Source: Bugula neritina (Eukaryota; Bryozoa; Gymnolaemata; Cheilostomatida; Bugulidae). Taken from it: 64,000 nt of DNA. A program made the position numbers and the translations under genes. The stretch spans positions 1 through 64,000 of the forward strand of contig CAXIUT010000054.1 of assembly GCA_964035545.1 (NCBI GenBank). The letters run 5' to 3'. Shown in pieces: positions 1 to 14,000 of this stretch. Below the pieces are notes generated by a model. It did no database searches. It saw only the letters and a program-made list of their open reading frames with translations, and was not told the DNA's origin. Within the stretch, counting starts at the first letter, position 1; the number at the start of each line of letters is the position of its first letter.

Positions 1-86
1 CCCAACCCCAACCCCAACCCCAACCCCAACCCCAACCCCAACCCCAACCCCAACCCCAACCCCAACCCCAACCCCAACCCCAACCC
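1..86. repeat. C4A2 telomere repeat, left chromosome end
   Basis: Perfect tandem CCCCAA units open the window. C-rich strand at the 5' side is the correct orientation for a left chromosome end. The first gene starts about 220 nt further in, so subtelomeric DNA is minimal. Confidence 0.97.
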
Positions 87-306
87 CATAATTTTTGATA
101 ATTTATCTATATGATTAGAAAAGTATTAGACTATGAATAAATATCTAAATTTGATCAAAGATAAATATCCTTAATTATTTTGAAAATAAGTAGTGAAAAT
201 AATTAATTTCAATGAACAAATCCTCTTAAGCTACTTTAATATCAGTTTTAAATATGAAAGTTTGATCTTTATTATTCCTGTATTTATATTGATAAATATA
301 TTGGAG

Positions 307-1455
307 ATGTTCCACTCAAAAACAACTCAGTCTCTACTATCATCCCTCTCAGCATTGAAAACGTCAAACTAAAATCTAAAAGACAAGTTAGTTCAAAGAA
401 TTACTTCGAATAATGAATTATTGGAAGAGAAAGTCAATCTATCTAAAAAATATGACTTGAAAAAAGTGAACAAAAGGCATCATAGTATCGAAATATTTCG
501 TTAAAAACTCTAACATAAATTTAAAAATGATCTTAATAATGATTTCAAATTAAATACTATTGCGAAAAATAGTTAAAAAAAGAGATAAGAACTTGAAAAA
601 AGACTAGAATAATTAGCAAAAAGGAATGACCAAAGAATAAATTAACTTAAAAAAATAGAATAAAATGTATTAAAAAAGATAAACACAGATCTCTAAAGAA
701 ATTAAAAAAGAGAAAGACATCTAAAATCAGAATATAAAAGAATCCAGAAAGAATAAAAAAAGATTCACTAAGTAAATAACATTCAAAAGAAATAGGCTGT
801 AGATCAATGGAGGGCTCTACAAAGCTAGAAGTGGAAAGTATAAATATTTGCTAGATAAAATGAATAAAAACAGAAACAGCTGATCGTAAATAAGAATCCA
901 AAACCAACCAAAAAGGAAGATAAACGACATAAATAAGATAAATACATTCCTAATGAGAAGTAGTACAATAGATTGAGATCTCCAACAAATATAAATTCAA
1001 AAGAAGTTGGAAGACAATACTTATAGCAGGCGAAAATGATCCATAGATAAGCAGTATAAGGAAATAAGAAAAAGAAACTCTTAAATTTGAATTTAAAAGT
1101 AGTTAACTATAGCAAAGATATTCAATAACGTATCTTTAGAAACACATCTGATCTCAGTAAAGTAGTCAAACCTGCTATCATAAATAATAGCTAAAGAATC
1201 GTTGAACCTTAAAAATTAAAATAATAAGAAAAAGTAGAGATAGATATAACATAAAAATAAAAGACATAAAACTAATTTATTCTTCCATAAGATCTCTAGA
1301 CTCAACTCTATTTAAAACAGATAAAGGTGAATCTGTCTGAATTATCAAAAAGATAATAATCCAATCCCTAATACATTGACTCAAAACAATCTCAAAAAGA
1401 TAGATAACATGACCTTATCCTCCCAACAACATTTCAACCTCACAACAACTAATGA
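307..1455 (+). CDS. Coiled-coil protein, unknown function
   Basis: A 382-codon frame without introns, open only if TAA and TAG are read as Gln and closed by TGA. The product is very Lys/Gln/Glu-rich; residues ~20-190 look like a long charged coiled coil, followed by a basic, Asn/Ser-rich tail ending in LPTTFQPHNNQ. No enzyme motif, signal peptide or membrane segment is visible. It is the first gene next to the telomere. A cytoskeletal or basal-body role would be typical of such ciliate proteins, but that is inference only. Confidence 0.8.
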
Positions 1456-1699
1456 TATTTAAGCTATTTTATTCTAAAATTACCTATAAATACAATAATC
1501 ACCTCAATAGATCACATAACGTCTCTATTATTCGTTTGATAATATAAAATTATTATTAGTAGATTAATTATTGCCAATATAGTATTTAATTATCTAGATC
1601 ATCATTATCATGAATTATATATTATCTAAGATTTGAAAATCTTTCTTGTTGTACTTTGAAAGCCTTCAGTAAAGTTATTGTAATTTCAATTATTCATTT

Positions 1700-3244
1700 A
1701 TGTTTAAAGAGAAGCCGCTGACAGCAAGACACTTCCTCAAAACAACTAACCTACGTCCTTCAGCAGAATGCTCTATCTGCTTTGAACTACCACTGAAACC
1801 TGTCCAGTGCTAGGGTCCCTGTGGACATGTCTTCTGCCTAAAATGTGTCTCTGATACCAGAAATAATAATCACGATCGATGTCCAAATCGATGCAGTTCT
1901 CCATTTTTGGTCAAAATGATGCCTGAAATACCTCTAGAATTTTACTGCCCTTTTAACCCTTAAGTTTGTGAGGCGGTAATCAGATCAGTGATGGAATTTG
2001 ATGAACACTATAGAGTATGTCAATATGTGCCTTCTGATATACTAAGAAATAAATAGCTACAAAATCAATACAAATGTTTGGAAGGTCATTACTTGTAGTT
2101 TTATATAGGTTCCTATAAATAAATGATTAATTCCAATTGCAAATAATGTGGATAACTAAAACTATGTCGTTCTTTTTGTAGAATTTGTGATAACTTTTAC
2201 TGTGTGGAATGCAGAGTTCCTCCTTGTTCCAAGGAAGGTTGCCCTCAAGGCCATCCTTTTACTTTTCAAAGAATAGGAGCACTAAATTATCTTTGTGATC
2301 TATGTGGAATTAGTACTGTGATACTTAATGGTGGAGTTCATGATGATAGCTAGTGTAATTTTGGATTATGTGAACTCTGTTTTCAAAAACTACCTGCAAA
2401 AGAAGATAAATCAAAACCCAAAGCAATAGTTTCTAACATCCATACTGACTGTTTATGTGGTACCAAGTTAACATTAGTAAATTCATAGTATTCTGTTTCA
2501 ACTTGTGTGCTCTGCATGAAAACAAAAGAATGTCCTAAACAATGTTTTAACTGTTCTAAAAAGTATTGTATCAAATGCAAACATTTTGATATTTACAGTG
2601 ATAAAACTTGCTCAAGAGATCATTCCTTTAAACATATTTCAATTGATAACAATAGATAAATCAGCAATGAATTTGGATGTATGCGTTGTGGTACTTCAGA
2701 ATATTAGTATTATTATGATTAAATGTGTATGATTCGACTCTGCTAGACTTGTCTTCAATATTCGATTGAAGTTACAACCGAAAGAGAAAGACCAATTAGA
2801 CAAGTTTGCTAAAAAAATCATGTTCTGAAGTACATAACTGGAGATGAAGATTATGAAGATGTTTGTTTTAAATGTCAAAGAAATAAATGTATCAAGTTAG
2901 TTTGTACCTTTTGTTAAGATAATTAAAGAATGTATTGTTTTGAGTGTAAGCCAATAAATCTTACTAATTGTTATTTTAGACATGCTTTGAAGAAGGAAGT
3001 TATTAAAGGGTATAAAGAGTGTCATTTTTGCCAAAAGAAAAAGAAGAAATTTAAAGTATGTAAAAAATGTAATTTTTATGCCTGCAATGACTGTGTTTAA
3101 ATAAGTTTGAAATTGAATATTTAGAATTAGAAGTCATAAAAAATTGAATAAGAAAAGCAGTAGATGAAACAAGAAAGATAAATATTTGAAGAAAATTAGG
3201 TTTATGAGAAAGAATAAATAGGAATAATGGAATAATAAAATTGA
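1700..3244 (+). CDS. RING-type and Cys-rich zinc-binding protein
   Basis: A 514-residue frame without introns. Residues ~24-65 form a RING-like finger (CSICFE..., CGHVFCLKC, CPNRC), so an E3 ubiquitin ligase role is likely. After it come at least five further CxxC-rich clusters (for example CKQCGQLKLC, CRICDNFYC, CIKCKH, CKKCNFYAC) spread to residue ~470, resembling serial treble-clef or B-box-like fingers. The C terminus is a short Gln/Lys-rich helix. The start is the first Met before the RING. I do not recognise the exact family. The next gene lies tail-to-tail 96 nt away. Confidence 0.8.
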
Positions 3245-3340
3245 ACTATCACATTTGATATTTTCATTCGTTATATTGAATTCTTTATCTTCAATAACTA
3301 TTGATATTATGATAAAATACAAATAATATTTTCAAAAGAG

Positions 3341-4232
3341 TCATGAATTATTCATCATTGATTCTGTCTGTTCAATAAAATGGTCGTTTGTTTCTAAGTT
3401 TTATCCATACTGAATAGCATGATCTGCTTCTTGTAAAAGTTATCTGATGCTATCTTCATTTTTGAGATTCAAAGGTGAAAGAGTAACCACATCATTGTTA
3501 TCAATGACTTTTCTAATTTGACTATAAAGGCTCTTCCCCTCTGGATAGTTGTAATTATCGATTGAAAAGAAGTTCAGATATTTTTAAATCTTGTCTTGCT
3601 CCTTAAGAAGATCACACTTAGTTAGGACAGTGATAGCTGGTAACTCAAGAGTCAGTTGAATTGAAAGTGCTCTATATTTAATATTTATTACTGTAAAATT
3701 CCTGATAAAAACTTGTTATTTTATCCTGTGAAGTTGATGTCCATCATATACATTGAAATCAAAGAAAAACCTATCTATATTGATAAAATACCATAGTTTT
3801 GTAATATTTTCACAAGTTCTCTGAAGATGTTTTGATCATTGTAGATTTAAATTTGTCCTGGGCAGTCGAAAATAACATAATCATCTTCATGAACACATTA
3901 GTTAAGTTTTTAAGCAAGCCAGGATTAATTTTGAATCAGATATTCCATACAAAAGAGAAGCGCGCCATTGGGTCCAAGTTCCATTTCCTCCATAGCATCT
4001 TCTAATGTGATCAAATCTTTAATATCTATCTAAAATTGAACTTACCACAATCGCAACGATAACTGTTGTACTATGCTGCTGGATCTAGATTGAAGATGAC
4101 GATATTTCTTTTCAAAGTTTAAGCCATTTCCTGCATTACTTGACTGTAAGTAGACTGAATAACAAATCTAAATACTTTTCCAGAACCAGCAGGACCGATA
4201 ACCATTTGTCCGAAGTATATTCCTTGATTCAT
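3341..4232 (-). CDS. GPN3: GPN-loop GTPase 3
   Basis: A 276-residue protein after removing three introns (4155-4175, 21 nt; 4026-4045, 20 nt; 3672-3691, 20 nt). All GPN GTPase marks are present: P-loop GPAGSGKST (residues 13-21), NLDPAA, the defining GPN motif in [23 protein letters not shown] and the specificity motif LTKCDLL. Length matches GPN3 (~280), which in other eukaryotes helps assemble and import RNA polymerase II. The first intron falls inside the P-loop, between GSGK and ST. If it is left in, the Ser/Thr that ligates magnesium is lost. The family call is firm; the paralogue number rests on the [15 protein letters not shown] segment. Confidence 0.93.
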
Positions 4233-4319
4233 TGTTGATAAATTGCCGATGCAATTAGTTAATTATTATTACAATGACTCTACTAATCTACTAATATTAA
4301 ATGTTTATTATAGATGATA

Positions 4320-5403
4320 TCATACATAAAAATGCTTTGAAGTTGCAATAGCATGGAATTCAGGAGACATCTCTCTAAAATTTGAATTTTAAAGGAAATT
4401 ATCTTTGTTTTTTTTAACATTAGAAACACATTTTCTTTCCATCATCAACTTTGAAGGACACAGTGGAGACTACTTCTCGAAGTAATTACTCTTGTAATTC
4501 GTGTCTAAGTCAATAACTGTCTACCAAATCTATGAATAAACTCAGGATTTTGTTAGTGTTTATCAGAAATATGGAATGTACCAATTGGTCTACTAACTTC
4601 CTCTGGGTTATGTTTAAATTTTTATGCGTAAACTGAAGAATTCATCCACTTGACTCCTGATTTCAAAGAATCAGGTTGTTTGAGATCATGTTCCTTTGAT
4701 ATTTATTTGACCTTAAACTACTTTGAGTAAATAGTTTTTCCAAGGAAAGGAAATTATCCAATTGAATGTTTGTTTGTTGGTTTAACCTTCATAATCAAAT
4801 AAATACATACTGGTTATTTCCTTTATGTCCTGGAAAAGAATGTCCATAACTACTAAGATTTTGAGAAGGTCCCTAAAATCTTAGAAGATCTTCTGGTCTG
4901 GGTTTTTCAACTTTGTTCAATTTAAATTGATAGTCTTTAAGATATTGACTGTTTATATCTAAATGATCAGCTTTCAGAGGCTAAGTACAGTTTGTTTTGA
5001 TAACTACTGGTTGAACATTCTTTTGAGGCTTAAAACTTTTCTGGTAAATAGATTTTTTTTTAAGATCAGGTTTTATAACATTCAATTTACATAGATGCCT
5101 TCCACAGTCACAATTATTGCATAAACAGGAATCATGACTATGATGTGAAAAATTGATTTTTTTGAGAGTTTGAACCATTTCTTCTTGAAAGGGGTTCAAA
5201 TTACTGTTGAAAGTAGACTTACTAGGTCGATTAAACTCATATCCTTGGGATTAATTTTAATCTTTAGGTATAAATGAATTGCTTCTTTTGATCTTTTTCT
5301 CTTTATCTCCTACTACACTCATTGATTTAGATGGCTTATACTTATATCTTTTCATGAACTCTTATTTCAACTTGTTTTTAAGTTCTTAGAAGTCCTTCTA
5401 CAT
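4320..5403 (-). CDS. SAXO-like stabiliser of axonemal microtubules
   Basis: A 347-residue protein with two 20-nt introns (4787-4806 and 4505-4524). The motif CLCNNCDCGRHLCKL near residue 90 matches the N-terminal CxCxxCxCGRHxC signature of SAXO/FAM154 proteins, which bind and stabilise doublet microtubules in cilia. The rest is basic with repeated Tyr/Pro-containing segments (for example FDTNYKSNYFEKQ), in line with the Mn-type repeats of the family. Without the first intron the frame meets TGA; without the second the conserved tail is lost. The sequence after the stop could hide another exon, so the C terminus is slightly uncertain. Confidence 0.75.
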
Positions 5404-5675
5404 CTTAAATAAAATTAAACTTCAAGGTTAAATATCTAATATTTATCTCAAAATTTACTTCTGCTGTACTTTAAAATCGAACAATATGATTTGAAGCTTA
5501 TTTCATTTATTATAAATTTGATTGGCTAAAAATACTAAGAAAGAGTTGATAGTTTATCTTTTATAAATGATTTAAGAACTCTCATAATTATATCCAAATG
5601 AATTTAAAGCCAGAATAGCAAATTCTCATAAAAGATATCTTTGCTGTTTCAGTCAACAAAAGCGAAAGTTAATTA

Positions 5676-8628
5676 ATGTTTCTGCCTGAATTCGTCAGAG
5701 ATGTTTCTACCTTCGGACGTATTTTTTCAATTCCACAGCTAGTGCCTCTCTTGTTGATCACTCCACTTACTTTGACTCCCTTCTGATGTAAAGGCTACAA
5801 ATATCGTACCATTTTTCCTATCTAGACAAACAGATATCCTCGGTTATTTAGAAGAAAGTTGGAATCGAGCTGAAGATGCGAAAAGTAAACCTTGGAATAT
5901 CGATCAAAGACAACAGGATTTTATCAACTACTCTATTGAAGTACTTTTTACAACATTTAGATTATCAAAAATTTTATCACTCTTTCACTACAAGATCCTT
6001 AAATCTTTCCTGAACAACTTTTACCAGATTCTGATCTTGGGTCTGCACCTACAAGTACAAACATCAATAATAAAGGAAATAATTAAATAGCTAGAAAACT
6101 TGTCAGTCACTTCGAAAAAAGAGGACTTAATCCCGAACTCTTAGAAGTTGTTATTAATGGTAGTGAAGACTAGTTTAGATAGTAAATTCTAGAAGTACTA
6201 GTTTCTCGTCAGAGATTTGTCACTATATTCGAATCAAAAGCTATGTTCTACCTTTCAACTTTAATTGATCTCATTCGTATTCCAGAATGGAAGCAAGCCT
6301 TTCTGAAAATGAAAATTACCAAATTTTTACCATAGGGAAACAAAGGAGGTGCTATTTTCGATTCTTTCACCTCTTTTGGATTATTTATGCGTATCTCTAC
6401 CTTAGGTCAAAGAGTTAGTGGACATATTTATCAAGAAGCACTCGCTAACTAAAAATTTTAGGAAAGAATGGTTGATCAACTTGGAAATGATCGACTTACT
6501 AGACAAAAAATCAGAACATTCTAAGGTCTAGGTTCATAGTACAGTAGTAAGTTGTCCGAAGGGTATCGAGAACTAATGCGTAAAGATAGTCAAAAAATGT
6601 TCTTGGAGTGGAACTATAAGTTATTGATAAGCAACTTAGGTAGGATGAAACTGGGACACAGAATATACAACCCTTAAAGCAATGATCTTTCTCATGATGG
6701 CTTACTAGTAAATGCTTATAACTGTCTGTTAGGACTCTGCAAAGCTATTACCAGTCGACAAGACGATAAATGGAAGAATATTGATCCAACTTACTTCATG
6801 TATCATTAAAAAGCTTCTCTTTTTAGAGGAGATCCTATTTGTTCTAAATCAGATGTGAAGTGTAATGGAAGCAAATAATTTGGAACTATTACATAGTTTT
6901 TCTTTCTAGCTATGCTATTTTTACATGTTGGAATCTGCGGATCCATGTAAAACTTTTCTATGTATCAAGAAATGAGAAAGAACATGTAAAAACAACTAGA
7001 AAACATCAAGGGAAGGTTTCCTGAAGGACATCCTGTTAAAAAAAAAGCACAAAACTAACTGAATAAAATTCAAAGTAAAATACTAAGATATTGGATTCTT
7101 TTAAATGATGAGTCTCTTATCAATCCAACAATAAAACTGCTTAATCTACTACTTGATCGACTTCCCTCCTGGATGGGAATCGACTATGGACAGATGAGAG
7201 ACGCAAAGATCTAGTAAAAAGCCAACTAATTATCTCACTATCTTCCATAAATGCTTCTTTAATTAGTAAGCAAATATCATACAACTATGTTCAGCATGAA
7301 ATAGCACTATCTATCTGTAATAGGAGAGGAACATATTCGTCAAGTTTTATAACTTACCTGTTTCCTTCTATGTGAACAAGATATAGTTACTAATCCCTAT
7401 TTGTCAGCAGGATATGTTTAGTTAGTATTTTATTTTCTACAGGACCGAAAAGCTGGTATCGTTCATGAACAATTAAGAGCAAGTTCAGTCATTGTTAAAA
7501 ACTTTACTTTTGGATTAATTAGATTTTATTGTGGTATTGCGCATACTGGTAGATCCAATCAGTTTTATTAAAAGTTTAAATACAGACAAATGGCAAATAG
7601 AATATTCACAATTCTATGGAATTATGAAGTTTTTAGATAAAACTTGAAGTTATATTTCTATACAAGTCTATTTTAGAAGTTTATTAACATGATTCTCACA
7701 GATACCAACTACTGCTTCGATTAAACTAGTTAAAATTATGAAAAATATCGAGCTTCTCTTGATAAAAAAGCTGAAGGACCTCTATCTCAAGAAGATATTC
7801 AAAATTAAGAAATGCTTTAAAGAATCATTGGAGCTAACTTAGAACACTGTAAAAGCAATCTAAAATTAATGAGATAGATTACTGTCTGGAGTCCTGAAAC
7901 TTTCCTCACAGAAGCTGACAGAAAAACTGCTGTACCATTGTTCAATAATGCTTTGAGAATATTTTTAGATGCTGGAGGATGGATTTCAAATCGAGAACTT
8001 CTTCATAAATTCAAATTTTAAAGCGGAAGAGCTCTTTCAGATTTGGTTCAAATTTATGCAAATTTAGATGTAAATAAATAAATATATAGATTAATGAGAT
8101 CCTTTCTAATGAAATTGTTCAAGACAGTAGAAGTTATAAAAAAGAATATTTCTCAAAAGCTTTACAAAGAGCTAGTAATTAGCACTATACAGCTATCAAT
8201 GTTCTTGAAAGATTTGAAGATTTAATCAATAAATTATCAACTGCAGAAAATTAAGAATAAAATGAAGAAATCTATGGATAAATCCCTGATAAATATTTAT
8301 GTGGTCTCATGAGTACTGTAATAATGTTTTAATATAGTTAATGAAAGACCCAGTGAGACTTCCAGGAGGATAATATGTTGTTGACTTTGTAAATATCAAA
8401 AGACATCTACTTAATGATGAAAGAGATCCCTTTACAAGACAACCCCTCAAAGAAACAGATTTAATTATCGACAAACAACTCAAATAATAGATATAAAAAT
8501 GGAAAAAACTCAGATTATAAGAACTAAAGAAAGGTGGGAAGGAAGTTAAGTATGGTAAAATTGCTGCTAATCAAAAATAGACCTAAGAAGGTACTTTTGC
8601 AAATCAGCCTATCATCGAGTAAGAATGA
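5676..8628 (+). CDS. UFD2: Ubiquitin conjugation factor E4 (UFD2/UBE4)
   Basis: A 950-residue protein after removing five introns, all 20 nt: 5719-5738, 5806-5825, 5941-5960, 8070-8089 and 8318-8337. It opens with MFLPEFVRDVSTFG and contains the long helical UFD2 core. It ends in a U-box (from ~848: GLMSTLMKDPVRLPGGQYVV, then IKRHLLNDERDPFTRQPL). E4 enzymes extend short ubiquitin chains on substrates for proteasomal or p97-linked degradation. The last intron falls inside the U-box and the exon sum is an exact codon multiple. It ends 60 nt from the convergent chromodomain gene. Confidence 0.95.
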
Positions 8629-8688
8629 TTCTGAACACCAATATCAATTTAATATCATATTATTTCATCATAAACAATATCTATTTAA

Positions 8689-10841
8689 TCATAAATTTAA
8701 CCTGCCTTCTTGCTCAAGGAACAACAACAAATCTCTTGAGAAATGATCTCTCATCACAGAGTAAGGAATAAACCTTTCAATCAATTTATAACCATCACCT
8801 ACTTGAACTTTGAATACTTTGGTATCTCCTACGTTGCAATAACTCAAAATTCTGTGAACTATTGGTTTCCTCGTCTTTATTTATTGTTCTGAAATTATTC
8901 CCTTTAGAAATACATCAGAAATTATTATTGATTCATTTTCTTTTTCAGCAGTTGAATTGTTAGTTTATTTAGCTATATACTTTTTGTTCAAAGGTATAAA
9001 TTAAATTTGATTAGTCAATTCTTACTTTGCTAAGACTCTACTACTAGAGATAAACTATTTGATTGATTTTTATGGAGATCCAATTATTCTTTATTCATTC
9101 TTTTTAGATTATCTTTTTTCTTCTTCTTAACAATCAACATTTTCAATAAAAGAGTTATCAAAAAGCTGCTACTTCTATTCAATAGAGTTTTTTTGGATAT
9201 TTTATTTTTGATTCAGTAAAGAATTATTAAATAGAGAAGAAGAATCCTAAATTTTAAAACTTTTATTAGGCTTTAATCTAAATAAGAACATATATACTCG
9301 AACTATGAATTTTTAGGTTGTATGGAATTTAATTATAAACCATTAATAAATTATTATTCAATATTCTTAATTTTGGGGTTGGGGTTGGGGTTGGTGGTTG
9401 GGGTTGGGGTTGGGGTTGGGGTTGGGGTTGGGGGTTTGGGGTTGGGACTTTTTTAATTAACTAAAGGTTAGTCTACTATATCCTATTTTATATTTTTATT
9501 TAAAAATTCTATTTATTTCTATTTTTAATCCTCATTTTCATTTTAATCTAAATTTTATTGAATATTTTCTTATTTTATATTTTAGAATTCTACTTGATCT
9601 TCTTTCTAAAATTCCTCATGATTAATTTGATTTTAATCATGATTCATCTATTTGAAATTATCCTAGTTTATCATCTACATCTTTTCATTATTGATCTTCT
9701 TTTAAGAAAGTTCTTCTGACTAATTTTATTATTGTTCAACTATCTCCATTATTGGAAATTCATTTTTGATGACAATATCATAATTTGAATCTTAGTATTC
9801 TTTTCTTGAATCTGTTGATACTAACCTTCGTTTATTTCGATACATATATCTTGTTATGTTTCTTTCCACAGGAAAACAACTTGTTAGTTTTGAATTTCTC
9901 TTCGATACTACTCTATCTATCAATTTGTTCTTTGATAAATTGCCTTTGCTTGGAGAAATTGAAAAATATCGATCAACTTTCTTGTTTTCTTATCTATTTT
10001 CAACTTTAATAACTGGTTAAAGTTTAACTTTTTACTGTTATATTTTCAATTTTTTATTATAATTATTTTTTATTTACTATTCTAATTATATTTTCATCGA
10101 TTCTGGTTTAATAACTTATTCTTTTAACTCTTATTCAATATCTTCACGAACTTTTTACTTTTCAAGTTAGAGATTCTCACTATTTTATTTTATTTGACTT
10201 TTTTATTCAATCATTTCTTCTTCATGACTGGATATTGATAGTCTAATGAATCTTGATGAATTTTAAGACGAATGTTCTTAATTTAAAGATTGAATTTCCT
10301 AATTTTCAACTTAACTATTTTATTAATTATTTTCACTTTAAATCTTAACTTTATTTTGTTTTTTATTTCTTTTCGGAATTCTAACTTTTTTCAAATTATT
10401 TCTTTTCTTTTTTGGCATAGATTTTTTGTTATATTTTCTTTTTTTTATTTGTTTTTATTTAGTCTATTTTTTAAAAGCCAATTAATTTTAATCAATTTAT
10501 TGACGTTCTTTTATAAATTTGCTTTTTAGAAGATAGTAATCATGTTTTTTAAGAGGTTGATCTACTTTTCCAGTTTAAAATTGTAACTTCCACTTGTTTT
10601 AAATAGATTTAATTTTTTGATGATTATTTTTTTAATACTAAATTACATCTTCCATCACCTATTGAAGATTCACTATTGGCTACCAAGTATTATCAGATTC
10701 ACTATAACCTTTCCATTTAACTTCATATAATCGATTTCCCTTCCAAACTTTAAAATCAACTATACTCTAACATTCATATTATCCATCTTGTAGCTCATAT
10801 CTCAGTTTCAAACTTGGCTTATTGTGATTCTTTTTAGGCAT
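8689..10841 (-). CDS. HP1-like chromodomain protein with telomere-like tract in ORF
   Basis: A 710-residue frame with one 20-nt intron (9278-9297). Residues ~17-70 are a chromodomain (SIVDFKVWKGNRLYEVKWKG followed by YSESDNTWQP) keeping the aromatic cage positions that read methylated histone H3. A long Lys/Gln/Glu-rich linker follows. The last ~65 residues (KPIVHRILSYCNVGDTKVFK through FIPYSVMRDHFSRDLLLFLEQ) resemble a chromo shadow domain, the HP1 dimerisation module; that part is tentative. Between them lies an imperfect G4T2 tract (9375-9446) encoding Pro-Thr/Asn-Pro dipeptides, and the frame is intact on both sides. HP1-like proteins in ciliates act in heterochromatin and DNA elimination; this protein's role is inferred. 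Confidence 0.85.
9375..9446. repeat. Imperfect G4T2 telomere-like tract inside a gene
   Basis: About twelve GGGGTT units with two irregular spots (GGTGGTT and GGGGGTTT). It sits within the chromodomain gene on the opposite strand and keeps that frame open. Orientation is that of a right chromosome end for the DNA to its left. Either a genuine coding repeat or an alternative telomere-addition site patched into the assembly. Confidence 0.9.
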
Positions 10842-11035
10842 TTTAATATTATAGCAGTTTATATTTTGGAGGGATTTACTATAGTTTTATACAATCTTAT
10901 TAGCGCTAAGTTGACATTCTAAATACTCACACTAAATTTATAATTATTTGCAATTTTAAATTGTGATAAATAATAAATTAAAATAACAAAGTTAAAAGAA
11001 TCTGAAATACAAATAGTAGTTAGATAAAATAATAT

Positions 11036-14000
11036 TCACTTAATCATTCTTTAACGTTTGAATTTTTTATTTACATTTTCTCTTTTTAACATTCTAGCAT
11101 AAAAAGCATCCATTTCTTCTGTTTTTTCAATTCTATCTGTCCCCTTAAAACTAGTATGAGTCATCTTAAATTAAGAATTTTATCCATTAGAATTTGTATT
11201 TTAAAGTTCAAAGGCAGGAACTCGACGAGTACCCATCAAACGAGTCCCCTTCAAACAAGGTTCAAACACTTTTTTCCATATTTATCTTTTCCAAGCAAGA
11301 ACATGTTCAAAAAAGGCAAACAATACAGCAGCAGCAAGAACTCCTAAAACCAAATAGACAGCTAGTTCTTCATAAAAGAAAATATAATTAGATTGTTTGG
11401 ATTAGTGTACATACATAGACATTACTACATTAACTGCCAATATTCCTAAAGAAATAACGATCAATCTGAAGACAGTGAAGGTAGATTGAAAAGGTCGAAC
11501 AATCAAAACAAATAATAGAAAAACTAACTCAAATAGTGATGAAATGACGTAGAAGTAGAAAGGAATAGTTTGAAAGAAAGAGGCAAAGATGGCTGTAAGA
11601 TATATTTTAGTTAAAAGTAAAGGAAGAAAATATTTGGCTTTAGTTTGTTTTGGTTCTCCTTATTCGATATCATAGTGTTTGTATAGGCTAAAGTAGTCAT
11701 AAAGAAGAGGTTCTTGTTCTGAATATTAGGCAGATTGATGAGAACGTGAAGAATGTTGTGATAGTTGAGACATAGTTCTTCTAGGTAGAGTGTCTTCTTA
11801 TGATTATTGTTCTATTCTACTTTATGTTTGACTGATTTGTTCTATTTTATCAGTACTTTGAGGTAATTTGATAACCATCTCTTAAGCTTTATCAATGCTA
11901 AAGACTCTTCTATCTTTGTTTCTGGGAGCCTCAGCGATCATATATTTGGTTCTAAACCAAATAAAAATAATTCCAGCAAGAAATACAATATTAAGTAAGA
12001 TGGCCAATACTGAGTTAAATGCATCAGTTTTTGTTAGAAGAGAATAATGATATAAAGCATTCATACTGTTAAAGATGAGTAGAAAGATGAAGGCAAGATT
12101 GAGAGTAAATATAAAATATCTTCCTATTTTAACTTTATACTAAATATTAAGACAATAACTGCTAAAAATAGACAAAAGAACTAGCAATAGCCATGAAGCC
12201 AGTAAAACAAAGACAACTACTCCTGAACTATTCATAATTTCTGTAGTAAAATTTAAATTCTAATTGACTTGATAACAACATTATCCAAAGCTGAATCCTT
12301 TCATGAGGCAGATGTAGTTAATTTTTAAAGAGTAAATTGAATCCAATCTGTATACTTAGCAGGAATAATAACACAACTGATATAAATTTGAACAGGCAAA
12401 TATATAAAAGTTATACTATGTAGATGCATTCGTTTAGGAACAAGAATAAAACAAAGAATAATTAAAGCTATTCCCAGAGCACTTATATAGTTTTGAAAGA
12501 GAGTAAAACGATCAAGAGTATCTTCAGGATAATAATCAGCTGGAGGATAAGTCTATAAATTTATTGTATTTGAAAATGTTATTGTTGAAAGCATACGACC
12601 AAAATAAACCTATTGTAGTCTTCGGGCAGAAGAGTAACTCAAAATTATACTTTTTCCTTGGATATTTTCATAATAGATGAGTAATATACTGATTCTAGAG
12701 ATATTCCAAGAAAATTGCTAAACAGTAAAACCAAATTTACTTTAATTTAGTCCCTGAATAGTTAGAGAAAATCTACTGGTTTATATTCTGAGAGGTCTAT
12801 CTAACTCAAGAAGAATGACTACAGCATTAATTCCAAATTTTTTAACAACATTAATCAAAGACAACGTTAGAGGCGTCATAAGATCGCAAATAGAGGCTCC
12901 ATTTGAAGCAGAACAGTTCCATCCTGGCTAAATTGTACATTTACTCGAACATCCGTCTCCATCGAAAGTGTTATTATCATCGCACTGAAGATAGATCAAA
13001 ATACCATCTCCACATATTTATTCGCATCGACCTGATGTTTTTAGTTAGTATCCTATTGACTAAGAACACAAATTACAGCTGTTATTCTAGAACACATAGT
13101 CATCAGAACAACTGATAGGTTGGGTATAGTTGCAAAGCACACTTCCAGCAAATTTAGCAGAACAACTAGCACAGCCTGATATAGGACTGACATATGTACC
13201 ATAACCACATTTAAGAACAGAACAGGTATTGCCGAAAAGAGTCAAAGGAGACTAGCATTTAGTGCAATCAGTTTGCCCAGGACCTGTGCACTCCAAACAC
13301 ACACTATTACAAGAAAAACAAAAACCTAAAGTCTGATTAAAATAGTATCTCTAAAAACAAGAAAAACACTGAGAATTGCCAGAACAGTTAAAACATCCAT
13401 TAGGACAAACTAAACAAACTTTAGCATCTGCACTCTCATAGTAACCAGCAGGACAACTATCAATGCACTCATTTGAAAGCAAGAGATAGTTTGTTTAACA
13501 GTCAGAACAGTAACTTCCATTCACACAGGTTTTGCAGTTAGAAGAACAAGGTTGACAAGTGAAGTTAACTTGGTAGTCAAAATAGAAATCAGGGCATGCC
13601 GCATAGCAATATGTGGTGGCAATTAGTAAATAATAAAGAGGGTTGCAGACTGTGCAACTATTAGGGAGGCCAGTATGACATATAGCACATGCTGCATGAC
13701 AAGTTTGACAAGGTTGCGTAACATTATTGTCATAATAGCCATCATTGCACTGACACTATGTCGCATTAGTATTTAAATATCTTTGGTCTGTAGCACTACA
13801 AAAGACACAATTGTTTCTAAGACCTCCCGTACAAATCTAGCACGAGTAGTGGCAAATCTAGCAATCAGAACTCAAAGACGGACTATAGTAACCGTATAAA
13901 CACACACAGAAAGGGCTAGATACACTGAAAAAGTCAGTAGTTGAGTTGAGCAATCTGTTCCTCGTAGCATTACAAGTAGTACAACTTGCTAGACTCAAAC

